Part shown: in pieces, positions 8,022 to 17,003 of the stretch
Layout of the letters: the number at the start of each line of letters is the position of its first letter
How positions within the stretch are numbered: position 1 is the stretch's first letter
Assembly: GCA_910574195.1 (NCBI GenBank)
Contig: CAJTBF010000007.1
Coordinates: forward strand, 62,001-126,000
Length of the DNA: 64,000 nucleotides
Reading direction: 5' to 3'
Origin: Lachnospiraceae bacterium
GTDB taxonomy: Bacteria > Bacillota > Clostridia > Lachnospirales > Lachnospiraceae
Program-made: the position numbers and the translations under genes
The notes under the pieces: generated by a model
The model's input: the letters and a program-made list of their open reading frames with translations, nothing else
The model's database searches: none
What the model was told of the DNA's origin: nothing

Positions 8022-9518
8022 TCACACACATCCCAGCAGATAATCAATAAATTGCTGTGCAGTCCGCCCTGAAAGGCCGCCATGACTTAATTCCCACTTA
8101 TTTGCCTCCAAAAGCAAAGTTTCTTCCGGCATTTGAATTCCGTTTTCTCTGGCCAATACTTTAACAATCTGCTGAAATTCCTTTTTATCCGGAGCTCCAA
8201 AATAGATTGTAACGCCAAATCGGGATACCAGGGACAGCTTTTCCTGCACGGTATCGTTCGTATGCAATTCCTCATCCCGGTCCGCTTTATCCCGGAATGT
8301 TTCCCGGACCAAGTGCCTTCGATTAGACGTCGCATAGATCAGAATATTCTCCGGCTTTTTCTCCAGACCGCCTTCAATCACAGCTTTCAGATACTTATAT
8401 TCCGTCTCGAATTCCTCAAAAGACAGGTCGTCCATATAAATAATAAATTTGTAATTCCGGTTCTTAATCTGTGCAATGACTTCGTTCAAATCCCGAAACT
8501 GATGCTTATATATTTCAATCATCCGAAGGCCCTGGTCATAATATTGATTGAGAATCGCCTTGATGGAAGAAGATTTTCCTGTTCCCGCATCCCCATACAA
8601 AAGACAATTATTTGCACGCCGCCCTTCCACAAACGCTTTCGTATTATCAAGCAGCTTCTTCTTGGCAATCTCATACCCCACCAGATGGTCCAAATGCACA
8701 TGGGCAATTTTGGTAATCGGAACAATTCGTGCCTTTCTTCCCTCCGGATGCTCTATCCGGAACGCTTTATGAAGTCCCAGCTTTCCTACGCCAAATTCCC
8801 GATAAAACTGCGTTACCCTTTGTTTAAATTCTTCCGTACTTTCCGCCTCGCCGAGAGCTTTACTCAAATCACAAATCCGGTTACGTATCCGCTGATTAAA
8901 CACTTTACTTCCCGTATTCCCATTGTGATAATCCAGCAAAACCGAAAAACATTCTGTCCCCAGCGCTCTTAGCATCGGATCAAATTCGTAATCAAATACT
9001 TCCTTCATCACAGCAAAATCATGCAGCGCAAGCGCATTGATGCTTCCTTCTACCGCACCCACAATCTCACAGGAAGTGCTGTATGCATTTTCATCGTTGG
9101 CCAGCAGAAATGTGAGATAAGTATGCCAGAGATTTCCTTCAAATCCATGACTGACAGAAAGTTCCAGTATCCGATGCATGCAGGAAAACAAAATGCTTCT
9201 GAAATCTTCCCGGCTGTAGCCGCAACTCCTGTCCGCCCCTGTTCCCTCCAGGCCGCGGATTCCATCCGGCCTGCTCTGGGAAGCACAGACTTTTTCATAG
9301 TTTTCCATCAGAAATGTCATGTCCCGCAGAATTTCCCCGGCCTCTCCCGATAAAATATCCCCATTCGGGCATCCCGCACCTGAAATGCCTGACACAGGCG
9401 GACAACTTACATTGTCCGGCATGGAATATCCGGTCGGACGTTCCGCATCTAAGATGCCTGGCATAAGCATACGCTTTGCTCCCGATAAGGTATATAATAT
9501 CAACTCATTTATACGCAT
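8022..9518 (-). CDS. DUF815-family AAA ATPase
   Basis: A 498-aa protein with a AAA-type nucleotide-binding domain typical of DUF815: Walker A GDAGTGKSS near residue 313, Walker B-like FIIYMDDLSFE near residue 363, and sensor-like IYATSNRRHLV near residue 402. The N-terminal 200 residues are helical and family-typical, except for a proline/glycine/cysteine-rich stretch at about residues 18-55 whose DNA is rich in short inverted repeats. Cellular role of DUF815 is unknown; ATP-dependent remodelling is an inference. Start ATG at 9518 follows GGAAGAAGAGAG. It lies between pheA and the lipoprotein, all on the minus strand. Confidence 0.85.
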   Translation of the reverse strand: MRINELILYTLSGAKRMLMPGILDAERPTGYSMPDNVSCPPVSGISGAGCPNGDILSGEAGEILRDMTFLMENYEKVCASQSRPDGIRGLEGTGADRSCGYSREDFRSILFSCMHRILELSVSHGFEGNLWHTYLTFLLANDENAYSTSCEIVGAVEGSINALALHDFAVMKEVFDYEFDPMLRALGTECFSVLLDYHNGNTGSKVFNQRIRNRICDLSKALGEAESTEEFKQRVTQFYREFGVGKLGLHKAFRIEHPEGRKARIVPITKIAHVHLDHLVGYEIAKKKLLDNTKAFVEGRRANNCLLYGDAGTGKSSSIKAILNQYYDQGLRMIEIYKHQFRDLNEVIAQIKNRNYKFIIYMDDLSFEEFETEYKYLKAVIEGGLEKKPENILIYATSNRRHLVRETFRDKADRDEELHTNDTVQEKLSLVSRFGVTIYFGAPDKKEFQQIVKVLARENGIQMPEETLLLEANKWELSHGGLSGRTAQQFIDYLLGCV

Positions 9519-9651
9519 CTCTCTTCTTCCTTCCTCTGTCTATATTCTTTTCAAATCCTGTAAAATCATTTCGTTGTCTGCATGCCAATTATATTTACAG
9601 AAAACAAATAAGATTCTTCCATAGCGACTCCCATAGCAACAGATCAATTTC

Positions 9652-10782
9652 TCAATAATTCCCCAGGATTTTCAGATTTCTCGCCTCTTCCCGCAGACCG
9701 CGGATTGCATTTTTCACTGCAGGTTCCCCAAGATTACCCTCAAAATCAACAAAAAACCGGTATTCCCAATTGCGCCCTTCCACCGGACGGGATTCAATCT
9801 TAGTCATATTCAGGTCATTATAAATAAAATGGGACAATAAATGGTAAAGTGAACCACTCTCGTGCGGGACTTCAAAGCAAAGACTGATTTTGGATGCTTC
9901 CTTTAAAAATACTTTTTGATTCGTAATCACAATAAAACGGGTGGAATTATTCCGCTCATCATTGATATCATCCATCAGAACAGAAAGTCCATAATATTCC
10001 GCTGCATACGCGCTGCACACGGCTGCCTTGGTTTTGTCATGATCTTCCAGAATCTTCCTTGCCGCAAAAGCCGTGTTGGCCACACTGATTCGCTGCCAGT
10101 CTGCATGTTCATCCAGGAAACGGGAAGTCTGCATCAACGCCTCAGCCTTGGAGTACACACTTTGTATCTTTTCCACCTTTGTTCCCGGAAGACCGGACAG
10201 TGTATGGGTTACCGGAAGCACGGTCTCGCCTATAATATAATTCTCAAATTCCACCAGAAGATCATAAATCTCATTGACCGCTCCTGCCGAAGAATTCTCG
10301 ATCGGAAGAACCGCATAATCCGCCGCCCCCTCTTCGATTGCCTCCATGGCCTCCCGGAACGTCCGCACATGAAATTGATTACAGTTCTTTCCAAAATACT
10401 GCTGCATCGCAGCCTGTCCATAGGCGCCTTCCATGCCCTGATACACGACGCGGGCCGTCTCTTTTTCCAGAGAATCAATCTGAATAAATGGCAGCCTGCC
10501 AAGCGCGCCGGCTTCTACCAACTGCCGATACTGCAATTTCCGGCTCATAGACATCAATTGCTCGTACAATTCCTGTATTCCTTTTTTATTAAATGCATTG
10601 GACACCCTTGCCGCCACGTCCGCCAGCTTATTCCGTTCCCGCTGCCGATCCAATACTTTCTTACCCGCACCTACTTTATATGCGCCTACTTCTTCACATA
10701 CCTGCATCCTTGCCTCGTAAAGCTGTACTATCTTCCCGTCAATCTCATCCAACTGTTTTCTCAACTCTTCCAGTGTCGCCAT
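9652..10782 (-). CDS. pheA: Bifunctional chorismate mutase / prephenate dehydratase
   Basis: A 376-aa three-part enzyme for phenylalanine synthesis. Residues 1-90 form an AroQ chorismate mutase helix bundle (LRKQLDEIDGKIVQLYEAR). Residues 105-285 form prephenate dehydratase, with YQGMEGAYGQAA, the ENSSAG segment and the catalytic TRF motif in NNSTRFIVI. The C-terminal ACT domain carries ESRP, the phenylalanine-binding motif, so feedback inhibition is expected. Start ATG follows AGGAGAGACGCGGG. A TATAAT on the minus strand near 10848 may be its promoter. I see no T-box or leader peptide upstream. Confidence 0.96.
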   Translation of the reverse strand: MATLEELRKQLDEIDGKIVQLYEARMQVCEEVGAYKVGAGKKVLDRQRERNKLADVAARVSNAFNKKGIQELYEQLMSMSRKLQYRQLVEAGALGRLPFIQIDSLEKETARVVYQGMEGAYGQAAMQQYFGKNCNQFHVRTFREAMEAIEEGAADYAVLPIENSSAGAVNEIYDLLVEFENYIIGETVLPVTHTLSGLPGTKVEKIQSVYSKAEALMQTSRFLDEHADWQRISVANTAFAARKILEDHDKTKAAVCSAYAAEYYGLSVLMDDINDERNNSTRFIVITNQKVFLKEASKISLCFEVPHESGSLYHLLSHFIYNDLNMTKIESRPVEGRNWEYRFFVDFEGNLGEPAVKNAIRGLREEARNLKILGNY

Positions 10783-10911
10783 CCCGCGTCTCTCCTTTTC
10801 GTAAAACTTTCCGATTCCGTTTCTGACACAAAGAACAAACTTTTTTCATTATAATATATTTTCCGGATAAAATCCATAGTTATTGGCATCATTCCCGTCA
10901 CAAAAATTTAG

Positions 10912-10940
10912 TTGACATCTGTGTGATTTTAAGCTACTGT
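10912..10940 (+). promoter_or_regulatory. Sigma-A-type promoter for the nitroreductase-pyrBI unit
   Basis: TTGACA at 10912-10917 and TACTGT at 10935-10940 are separated by exactly 17 nt. The nitroreductase ATG lies 33 nt past the -10 box. It is the only strong promoter I see ahead of the three plus-strand genes ending at 12988. Confidence 0.75.
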
Positions 10941-10973
10941 AGGAAAAAGAACGTTTGGTTAGGAGGCAAAAAT

Positions 10974-11510
10974 ATGAACGTTACAACATGTATTAAAACA
11001 CGGAGAAGCATTCGGAAGTACAAGCCTGTACCTGTTGCACATTCCGTCATTGATTCTATTGTTTCTGCAGCATCGTATTCTCCGTCCTGGAACAATACGC
11101 AGATCACCCGTTTCATCGCCATCGAAGATTCTTCTATTCTGGACACGATCTCCAATGATTTCACCCCTTCATTCAACGCCAATATTATCCGGCAGGCGCC
11201 TGTCCTGATGGCTGTCACCTTTGTAAAAGGACAGTGCGGTTTTGAGCGCGACGGATCCTATATAACCAAAAAGGGAGATCACTGGCAGATGTTTGACGCA
11301 GGGATCGCCTGCCAGACTTTCTGTCTGGCTGCAAAGGAACAGGGACTTGGCACGGTGATCATGGGAATTTTTGATGAAGACGGCATCGCGGACCTGCTTC
11401 ATATTCCGGAAGACCAGGAACTTGCCGCGCTGATCGCCCTTGGCTATCCGGACATAGATCCTGCGCCTCCGGTGCGAAAAACGTTGGAAGAACTTCTCCA
11501 GTATCGTTGA
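10974..11510 (+). CDS. Nitroreductase-family FMN oxidoreductase
   Basis: A 178-aa member of the nitroreductase superfamily. It opens with TCIKTRRSIRKYKP (the FMN-phosphate contacting SRRSxRxF-type motif) and contains SYSPSWNNTQ and the C-terminal GLGTVIMG and ALIALGYPD motifs. These are FMN-dependent NAD(P)H enzymes with diverse substrates, so the substrate is unknown. The ATG at 10974 follows GGAGGCAAAAAT; an upstream in-frame ATG would lie inside the promoter. pyrB follows after 34 nt with no terminator, so co-transcription is likely. Confidence 0.88.
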   Translation: MNVTTCIKTRRSIRKYKPVPVAHSVIDSIVSAASYSPSWNNTQITRFIAIEDSSILDTISNDFTPSFNANIIRQAPVLMAVTFVKGQCGFERDGSYITKKGDHWQMFDAGIACQTFCLAAKEQGLGTVIMGIFDEDGIADLLHIPEDQELAALIALGYPDIDPAPPVRKTLEELLQYR

Positions 11511-11544
11511 CCACGAATTGCGACACAAAAACAGGAGGTAATTT

Positions 11545-12465
11545 ATGAGACATTTAATGAGTCCTCTGGACTTTTCCGTCGAGGAACTGGACACACTTCT
11601 CACACTGGCACAGGATATTGAAGCAAATCCTGCCAAGTATGCACATGCCTGCGCCGGTAAAAAGATGGCAACTTTATTTTACGAACCCAGTACGCGGACA
11701 CGGTTAAGCCATGAGGCTGCCATGCTGAACCTGGGCGGCAGTATTATGGGATTCTCTTCTGCTGACTCCAGTTCCGCTGCAAAGGGGGAAAGTGTTTCCG
11801 ATACAATCCGCACAATTTCCTGCTATGCGGATATCTGCGCCATGCGGCATCCCAAAGAGGGGGCGCCCATGGTAGCCTGCCAGCATTCCCGCATTCCGGT
11901 CATCAATGCCGGAGACGGCGGACACCAGCATCCGACGCAGACATTGACAGATCTTCTGACAATCCGAAACTTAAAAGGCCGTCTGGATCATATGACCATC
12001 GGTCTTTGCGGGGATTTAAAATTCGGACGTACCGTACACTCCCTGATCCATGCATTGGTCCGCTATCCCGGAATTCAGTTCATCCTCATCTCTCCGGAAG
12101 AATTGCGGCTGCCTGACTATATGCGGCAGGATGTACTGGATAAGCTGCAGATTCCATATAAGGAAGTGGTTCGTCTGGAAGACGCCATGCCGGATCTGGA
12201 TATTTTATATATGACCCGTGTTCAGAAAGAACGTTTTTTCAACGAGGAAGACTATGTACGTATGAAAGACTTTTATATTCTGGATCGGAAAAAGATGAAA
12301 CTTGCTCCCGAGACAATGTATGTACTGCATCCGCTCCCCAGAGTAAATGAGATCGCAGTGGAAGTAGATTCCGATCCCCGCGCTGCCTATTTCCGTCAGG
12401 TCCAGTATGGAGTGTACGTGCGTATGGCTCTGATTCTGACATTGTTGGAAATCCATGTAGACTAA
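11545..12465 (+). CDS. pyrB: Aspartate carbamoyltransferase catalytic subunit
   Basis: A 306-aa catalytic chain that condenses carbamoyl phosphate and aspartate to carbamoyl aspartate in pyrimidine synthesis. The carbamoyl-phosphate loop PSTRTR is near residue 52, the substrate motif [12 protein letters not shown] near residue 130 and HPLPRVNEI near residue 263. RBS AGGAGG precedes the ATG. Together with pyrI downstream it should form the allosteric holoenzyme. The 82-nt pyrB-pyrI gap contains a dispersed-repeat-like palindromic segment. Confidence 0.97.
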   Translation: MRHLMSPLDFSVEELDTLLTLAQDIEANPAKYAHACAGKKMATLFYEPSTRTRLSHEAAMLNLGGSIMGFSSADSSSAAKGESVSDTIRTISCYADICAMRHPKEGAPMVACQHSRIPVINAGDGGHQHPTQTLTDLLTIRNLKGRLDHMTIGLCGDLKFGRTVHSLIHALVRYPGIQFILISPEELRLPDYMRQDVLDKLQIPYKEVVRLEDAMPDLDILYMTRVQKERFFNEEDYVRMKDFYILDRKKMKLAPETMYVLHPLPRVNEIAVEVDSDPRAAYFRQVQYGVYVRMALILTLLEIHVD

Positions 12466-12505
12466 AATATACCATTCGGGCATCCCATATCGTCATTTTA
12501 TACCG

Positions 12506-12533
12506 AATGTTCGAATGAGAATGCGCAAAAAAG
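12506..12533. repeat. Partial copy of the dispersed repeat between pyrB and pyrI
   Basis: CGAATGTTC followed by ATGAGAATGCGCA resembles the 3' half of the tandem repeat at 2693-2821. Just upstream, CATTCGG near 12473 can pair with CCGAATG near 12504, forming a long-loop hairpin. It may influence relative expression of pyrI, but that is speculation. Confidence 0.4.
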
Positions 12534-12547
12534 GAAAGGGGTAATCT

Positions 12548-12988
12548 ATGGAACATACATTAAATGTCGGCAGAATTTCCGAAGGATTTGTACTGGATCA
12601 TATTGAGGCAGGAAAAAGTATGGAAATATACAAATACCTGCATCTCGATAAACTGGACTGCTGCGTCGCCATTATAAAAAATGCCAAAAGCAGTAAAATG
12701 GGAAAAAAAGATATTATCAAAATCGAATGTCCCATTGACTTCATGGATCTTGACATTCTCGGATTCATTGACCATAATATCACAGTCAATATTATCCAGG
12801 ATGAAGAAATCGTCGAAAAGAAACTGCTCCGGCTTCCGAAAAAGATCAAAAATGTGATCCGCTGCAAAAACCCAAGATGCATCACATCCATCGAACAGGG
12901 GCTGGATCATATCTTTATCCTGACAGATGAAGAAAAACAGATCTATCGCTGTCAGTACTGTGAAGAAAAACATCGCAGCAATAAATAA
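12548..12988 (+). CDS. pyrI: Aspartate carbamoyltransferase regulatory subunit
   Basis: A 146-aa regulatory chain that binds nucleotides and docks to PyrB through a zinc site. The N-terminal half matches the allosteric domain (NVGRISEGFVLDHIEAGK) and the C-terminal half has the four zinc cysteines in CKNPRC (residues 110-115) and CQYC (136-139). Length is typical. RBS GGAAAGGGG precedes the start. A strong terminator follows immediately, ending the unit. Confidence 0.96.
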   Translation: MEHTLNVGRISEGFVLDHIEAGKSMEIYKYLHLDKLDCCVAIIKNAKSSKMGKKDIIKIECPIDFMDLDILGFIDHNITVNIIQDEEIVEKKLLRLPKKIKNVIRCKNPRCITSIEQGLDHIFILTDEEKQIYRCQYCEEKHRSNK

Positions 12989-12993
12989 ATTTC

Positions 12994-13049
12994 GGCGTGG
13001 AGTCTCTTTCCCTCTCAGCTACCAGAGAATGAGATTCCACGCCTTTTTC
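12994..13049 (+). terminator. Intrinsic terminator after pyrI
   Basis: GGCGTGGA with TCTC, then a loop of about 20 nt, then GAGA and TCCACGCC followed by TTTTT. The stem is interrupted by one mismatch. It lies just after pyrI and 78 nt before the end of the convergent DAHP synthase gene, so it could serve both. Confidence 0.85.
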
Positions 13050-13126
13050 TATCAAATTCTTCTCCATAAAGCTTCTGTCTTACTACGAAAACGCAGAAAA
13101 TCCGCCTCCGGCATTGACTTTAGTCC

Positions 13127-14158
13127 TCAACATCTTTCTGCAATCTCATAAATCAATCGTTTCGTATCCTCCCAGCCCAGACAGGGATCCGTGATGGACT
13201 TTCCATAAATGCGCATACTGTCAATACTCTGGCATCCTTCTTCCAGATAACTTTCAATCATCACACCTTTGATCAGCTTCTGCAGCCCTGGGTGATAACT
13301 TCTGCTGTGAAGCACCTCACTGACAATTCGAATCTGCTCTTTATACTTTTTATTGGAATTCGAATGATTGGCGTCGATGATCGCCGCCGGATTTTTCAAC
13401 TCCATCTCCTGATACATATTCAACAAACGAATCAGGTCCTCGTAATGGTAATTGGGAATACAGGTCCCGTATTTGTCCACACCCCCGCGCAGAATCACAT
13501 GGGCCAGATCGTTTCCTCCGGTGGTCACATCCATTCCTCTGTACAGAAAACGGTGGGAACTCTGTGCCGCCGTCACGGAGTTCAACATCACCGAAAAGTC
13601 GCCGCTGGTTGGATTCTTCATCCCAATCGGAATATCCATCCCGCTGGCCGTCAGGCGATGCTGCTGATTCTCCACCGAACGTGCTCCGACCGCTTCATAG
13701 GATAAAATATCATCCAGATAACTCCGGTTCTCCGGATACAGCATCTCATCTGCCCCGGTCAACGCACTCTCCTCCATTACACGAATATGCATCTTCCGAA
13801 TGGCGATGATTCCTGCCAGCAAATCCGGATCTTTGTCCGGTTCCGGCTGATGCAGCATTCCCTTATACCCTGCTCCTGTGGTTCTTGGCTTATTCGTATA
13901 AATTCTTGGAATCAGCATCAGGCGGTCCGATACTTCTTCATTTACCCTGGCAAGCCGGGTTACATATTCGCAGACTGCATCTTCATTGTCCGCAGAACAG
14001 GGCCCCACAAGTACAATAAATTTGTCTGACTTTCCGGTAAAAATATCCCGGATCTCACGGTCTCTTTCTTTTTTTCTTCTTTGTGTTTCTTCCTTCAGCG
14101 GATATTCCGCTTTTAAATCCGCCGGAAGCGGAAGCTGCGCATTCACTGTTATCCCCAT
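13127..14158 (-). CDS. aroF: 3-deoxy-7-phosphoheptulonate (DAHP) synthase, type I
   Basis: A 343-residue-class enzyme (342 aa from this start) that condenses PEP and erythrose-4-phosphate, the first step of the shikimate pathway. Diagnostic motifs: GPCSADNEDA near residue 64, KPRTTGAGYKG near residue 98, KNPTSGDFSVMLN near residue 185 and DANHSNSNKKY near residue 263. It is the AroF/AroG/AroH type, normally feedback-regulated by an aromatic amino acid; which one cannot be read from the sequence. The ATG at 14158 (MGITVNAQ) was chosen over a start 28 codons upstream because of an AGAGG site and family length. Confidence 0.94.
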   Translation of the reverse strand: MGITVNAQLPLPADLKAEYPLKEETQRRKKERDREIRDIFTGKSDKFIVLVGPCSADNEDAVCEYVTRLARVNEEVSDRLMLIPRIYTNKPRTTGAGYKGMLHQPEPDKDPDLLAGIIAIRKMHIRVMEESALTGADEMLYPENRSYLDDILSYEAVGARSVENQQHRLTASGMDIPIGMKNPTSGDFSVMLNSVTAAQSSHRFLYRGMDVTTGGNDLAHVILRGGVDKYGTCIPNYHYEDLIRLLNMYQEMELKNPAAIIDANHSNSNKKYKEQIRIVSEVLHSRSYHPGLQKLIKGVMIESYLEEGCQSIDSMRIYGKSITDPCLGWEDTKRLIYEIAERC

Positions 14159-14221
14159 ATTCAACAACCTCTTTTCCTTTTTCCTCTGACGCTTTAAAGC
14201 AAAGCAGTGTCCAAGGCAGAA

Positions 14222-14269
14222 TAAAACCGGACCTTCTTCCAAATTCAGAAAACCTGCCAGAGATCCGGT
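14222..14269 (-). terminator. Possible weak terminator between rnpB and DAHP synthase
   Basis: On the minus strand ACCGGATC (14262-14269) can pair with GGTCCGGT (14226-14233), including one G-T pair, followed by TTTTATT. The loop is long (28 nt), so efficiency is doubtful and read-through into the DAHP synthase gene is possible. Confidence 0.4.
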
Positions 14270-14287
14270 ATCCTATTCATGATCAAG

Positions 14288-14638
14288 CAAGACGATAAGC
14301 CGGGTTATGTCGTTGGACAATCATCTATCTAGGCCTGATGTCGCCATCAGGCTCAAGCGACCTACCTAAAGCGTGACGGGCCGCCACATTGCTTTTTTCC
14401 GGTCTTGCTTCGGATGGGGTTTACATGTGCCCCCTCTGTTACCAGCGAGGCGGTAGTCTCTTACACTGCCTTTCCACCCTTACACGGCTTTTCTGCCATG
14501 CGGTTTATTTCTGTTGCACTGGCCTTGGAGTCACCTCCACCGGACGTTATCCGGCATCCTGCCCTGTGAAGCCCGGACTTTCCTCGTCTGCCGCCTTTCG
14601 GACCTGACAGCCGCGATTGTCTGTCTTACTTCATCTGG
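14288..14638 (-). ncRNA. rnpB: RNase P RNA
   Basis: The minus strand shows the conserved RNase P RNA core: GAGGAAAGTCCGGGCTTC near the 5' side, GGTAAGGGTGGAAA-like and ACAGAAA segments in the middle, and AACCCGGCTTATCGTC at the 3' end near 14290-14308. The roughly 350-nt length and the distal pairing of the CCGGGC and CCCGGCTTAT regions fit the bacterial ribozyme that trims tRNA 5' ends. The 5' end is placed about 7 nt beyond the -10 box of a strong promoter. Both ends are estimates good to perhaps 10 nt. Confidence 0.95.
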
Positions 14639-14644
14639 TTTTTT

Positions 14645-14674
14645 ATTATACTATGGATTTATCATAATGTCCAA
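14645..14674 (-). promoter_or_regulatory. Promoter of rnpB
   Basis: Read on the minus strand, TTGGAC (14669-14674) and TATAAT (14645-14650) are separated by 18 nt and lie directly upstream of the RNase P RNA 5' end, as expected for a strong constitutive promoter. Confidence 0.75.
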
Positions 14675-14696
14675 TCTTTTTTAACTGCGCTCTTTC

Positions 14697-15218
14697 TCAT
14701 AACACAAGTTCATACAATTCATAATCGGTCCATCCCGTATCCTCATAATACATTTCCAATGTATGCAGATAACGAAATCCCAAACCCGTATATAATTTTT
14801 CCGCCGGAACATTTCCTTTCAGCACATCCAGACGCAGCACTTTCTGCCCTCTTTTTCTCGCTGTCTCCACCGCAAAGTTTACCATTTGCCTGGCATATCC
14901 TTTTCCTGAAAATCCGGGATGTACGCCAAGAGCATGAATGACGGATACCTCCTCCTTCGCTGCTTCTGTGGGCCATTGAAATTGCTCATAACCATCATTG
15001 TACTGATGATTCAGCACCATGGCCGCTATCATTTTCTCTTCCTCCCATCCCGCATACAACTCCCCACGGGCAATGGAATCCTTTAAAAATTCTATGGAGG
15101 GGTAAATGTCCTTTTTCCAGCCTATCTCAAATTCCGCATCTTCCATTCCTTCAATCAATGCATGATAAAATCCCCTGGCCTTTGAAAACTCTTCCCCCAC
15201 AACATTTCGAATTTTCAC
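14697..15218 (-). CDS. GNAT-family N-acetyltransferase
   Basis: A 173-aa GCN5-related acetyltransferase. The acetyl-CoA motif A appears as ALGVHPGFSGKGYARQMV (around residues 93-110), then DVLKGNVPAEKLYTGLGF typical of motif B. Substrate is unknown. I place the start at the GTG at 15218 because GGAGG lies 8 nt upstream; an ATG at 15245, directly after the stop of the upstream regulator gene, is an alternative that adds 9 residues. The arrangement suggests co-transcription with the XRE regulator. Confidence 0.85.
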   Translation of the reverse strand: MKIRNVVGEEFSKARGFYHALIEGMEDAEFEIGWKKDIYPSIEFLKDSIARGELYAGWEEEKMIAAMVLNHQYNDGYEQFQWPTEAAKEEVSVIHALGVHPGFSGKGYARQMVNFAVETARKRGQKVLRLDVLKGNVPAEKLYTGLGFRYLHTLEMYYEDTGWTDYELYELVL

Positions 15219-15245
15219 ATTCTTTCCCTCCATAAAATATAACAT

Positions 15246-16133
15246 CTATTTTTGCCGGTTTAAAATCAGAGCCGCCATACCGCAAAATATCCCGCCAATG
15301 GGATATGCAAGCCAACAGATCTTCCAAAGCTGAAATACCAGACCGGCAATCAGAAATACAATTGTCGCAAAAAGCATTATGCACCCGCACCATACTGCAA
15401 CCACACTGTATTTTTCAGAATCCTTTGAAGAATTTTCTTTATTATATGCTTCCACATCATATTCCTGTTTACGCATACCTGCGTAAATAAGAATCGCCAC
15501 TGCAACGGCCACAAACACCAGAAAGATCCCATAATAAAAATCTTCCGTCATACCATGAGGCAGCGGCAGGGTATCCCCGTTCATTCCAATCAACATGCCA
15601 ATCAAAATCAGTCCGACGCCGGCTGCAATTCGGGAAGGAAACTGCCGGTCAAATGCTTCTTTCTCTTCCTCGGAATAAAAATCCTGAATCACCGGATGCT
15701 TCTTCCGATAATTTTCATCTTTCAATCCCTGCACGACCAGAGGCAACACCGCAATAATCACAACTATCATGAAAACCGTATTTAATATGGACTCATCGAT
15801 TCTTCCGAATCCTGCCGCAATCTCATAGAAAGCCGCCGCAAGAAGCAAGAGTACCACGCCGCCTATGATTCCTTTCCGGAATTCTTTCATATGTTCTCTG
15901 TGCTGCTGATTCTCCTCAATCCTGGATTCACTGGCATCCTTTCGAAGCAGGGTGTCCAGATCACAGGAAAACAGATCGCATAGCTGCAATAGTTTTTCCA
16001 TTTCGGCATAGGAAGTTCCCGCCTCCCATTTTGAAACGGTTTGTCTGGATACCTCCAATTGTTCCGCAAGCTGCTCCTGCGTCATATTCTCACATTTTCT
16101 ATAATACTGTAGATTCTCGCCAAATACACTCAT
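15246..16133 (-). CDS. XRE-family transcriptional regulator with membrane domain
   Basis: A 295-aa protein. Residues 1-65 form an XRE helix-turn-helix (ENMTQEQLAEQLEVSRQTVSKWEAG), followed by a charged linker and about six hydrophobic segments in residues 95-292. This architecture, an HTH fused to a membrane part, is common in Lachnospiraceae and suggests a membrane-tethered regulator; ligand and target are unknown. The ATG at 16133 (MSVFGENLQYYRK) follows AAGGTG and matches family starts. The GNAT gene follows immediately. Confidence 0.88.
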   Translation of the reverse strand: MSVFGENLQYYRKCENMTQEQLAEQLEVSRQTVSKWEAGTSYAEMEKLLQLCDLFSCDLDTLLRKDASESRIEENQQHREHMKEFRKGIIGGVVLLLLAAAFYEIAAGFGRIDESILNTVFMIVVIIAVLPLVVQGLKDENYRKKHPVIQDFYSEEEKEAFDRQFPSRIAAGVGLILIGMLIGMNGDTLPLPHGMTEDFYYGIFLVFVAVAVAILIYAGMRKQEYDVEAYNKENSSKDSEKYSVVAVWCGCIMLFATIVFLIAGLVFQLWKICWLAYPIGGIFCGMAALILNRQK

Positions 16134-16382
16134 ATTTTTCACCTTTTCTTTCTTTAATATATCCCTCACGCGTTTCAGGCTGCACTCATGTTATAATATC
16201 CTGCGTGTAAACACCAGAAATTTCATGTTGCTTTTGAAGAAATTCATGTAAACTTCCGGTTGCATACCTCTTTTCAGAAAGAAATCGATCAAAATATATC
16301 CTGCATTCTGCCAAAATAAAATTAAAAGGACGTCGCTCCCCGGCATATTCGGAAAGAAAGAACAGCAATGAAAAACTCCGCT

Positions 16383-16859
16383 TCATTCCAGACCTTCATC
16401 CGTGAAAAGATCTTCTCCGTCTGCCGCCGCAGTTGCCAGTGCGTCACACCGCTCATTCTGTGCATGCCCCGCATGTCCCTTTACCCAATGAAACGTCACT
16501 TCGTGTTCCCGTTTCGCTTCCAGAAGCCGTTTCCACAAATCCACATTTTTTACCGGTTCTTTTTTTCCCCGGGTCCATCCCTTTTTTATCCAGCTTTCAA
16601 TCCAATGTTGATTAAACGCATTTACCACATACTGTGAATCGGAATACACTTCCACCTGGCAGGGCCGGTTTAAAGCTTCCAGTCCGGTGATTACCGCCAT
16701 CAGCTCCATTCGGTTATTGGTCGTCCTCACATACCCCTGTGACAGCTCTTTTGTGTGCAGCGTTCCTTTCGAATCCACATACTCCAGCACAGCCCCGTAT
16801 CCGCCGGGACCATCCGGATTCCCTCTTGCCGCGCCGTCCGTATATAATCTTACCCGCAT
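16383..16859 (-). CDS. rnhA: Ribonuclease HI
   Basis: A 158-aa RNase H type 1 that degrades RNA in RNA-DNA hybrids. All four catalytic acidic residues are in place: D in [15 protein letters not shown] (residue 7), E in NNRMELMA (about residue 52), D in YSDSQYVV (about residue 74) and D in NERCDALA (about residue 138). The ATG at 16859 follows GAAAGGGGAG; an ATG 46 codons upstream gives a non-conserved extension. It lies alone between a 250-nt gap and the metallo-hydrolase gene. Confidence 0.95.
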   Translation of the reverse strand: MRVRLYTDGAARGNPDGPGGYGAVLEYVDSKGTLHTKELSQGYVRTTNNRMELMAVITGLEALNRPCQVEVYSDSQYVVNAFNQHWIESWIKKGWTRGKKEPVKNVDLWKRLLEAKREHEVTFHWVKGHAGHAQNERCDALATAAADGEDLFTDEGLE

Positions 16860-17003
16860 TTTTTGATTCTCCCCTTTCCATTCCCATTCATGGGGTTCCG
16901 TTTCCTTCCTCCATACCCATCCGTCGCCCCGTATCCGACATATTCCGCACAGACGGACGTGTCCTGGCGGACGATTGCTTTTTGTCCAATAAAGCATACC
17001 TTA

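Noticed and set aside
14159-14221. Leader peptide or T-box ahead of DAHP synthase
   Set aside because: No run of aromatic codons in a short frame and no T-box sequence (UGGN/AGGGUGG) visible.
16186-16386. A 66-codon minus-strand open frame overlapping the rnhA stop by 4 nt
   Set aside because: No family resemblance, weak ribosome-binding site (GGTCTGG) and it lies in a region that also provides the promoter area of the XRE gene. It may be a remnant, but I cannot support it as a gene.
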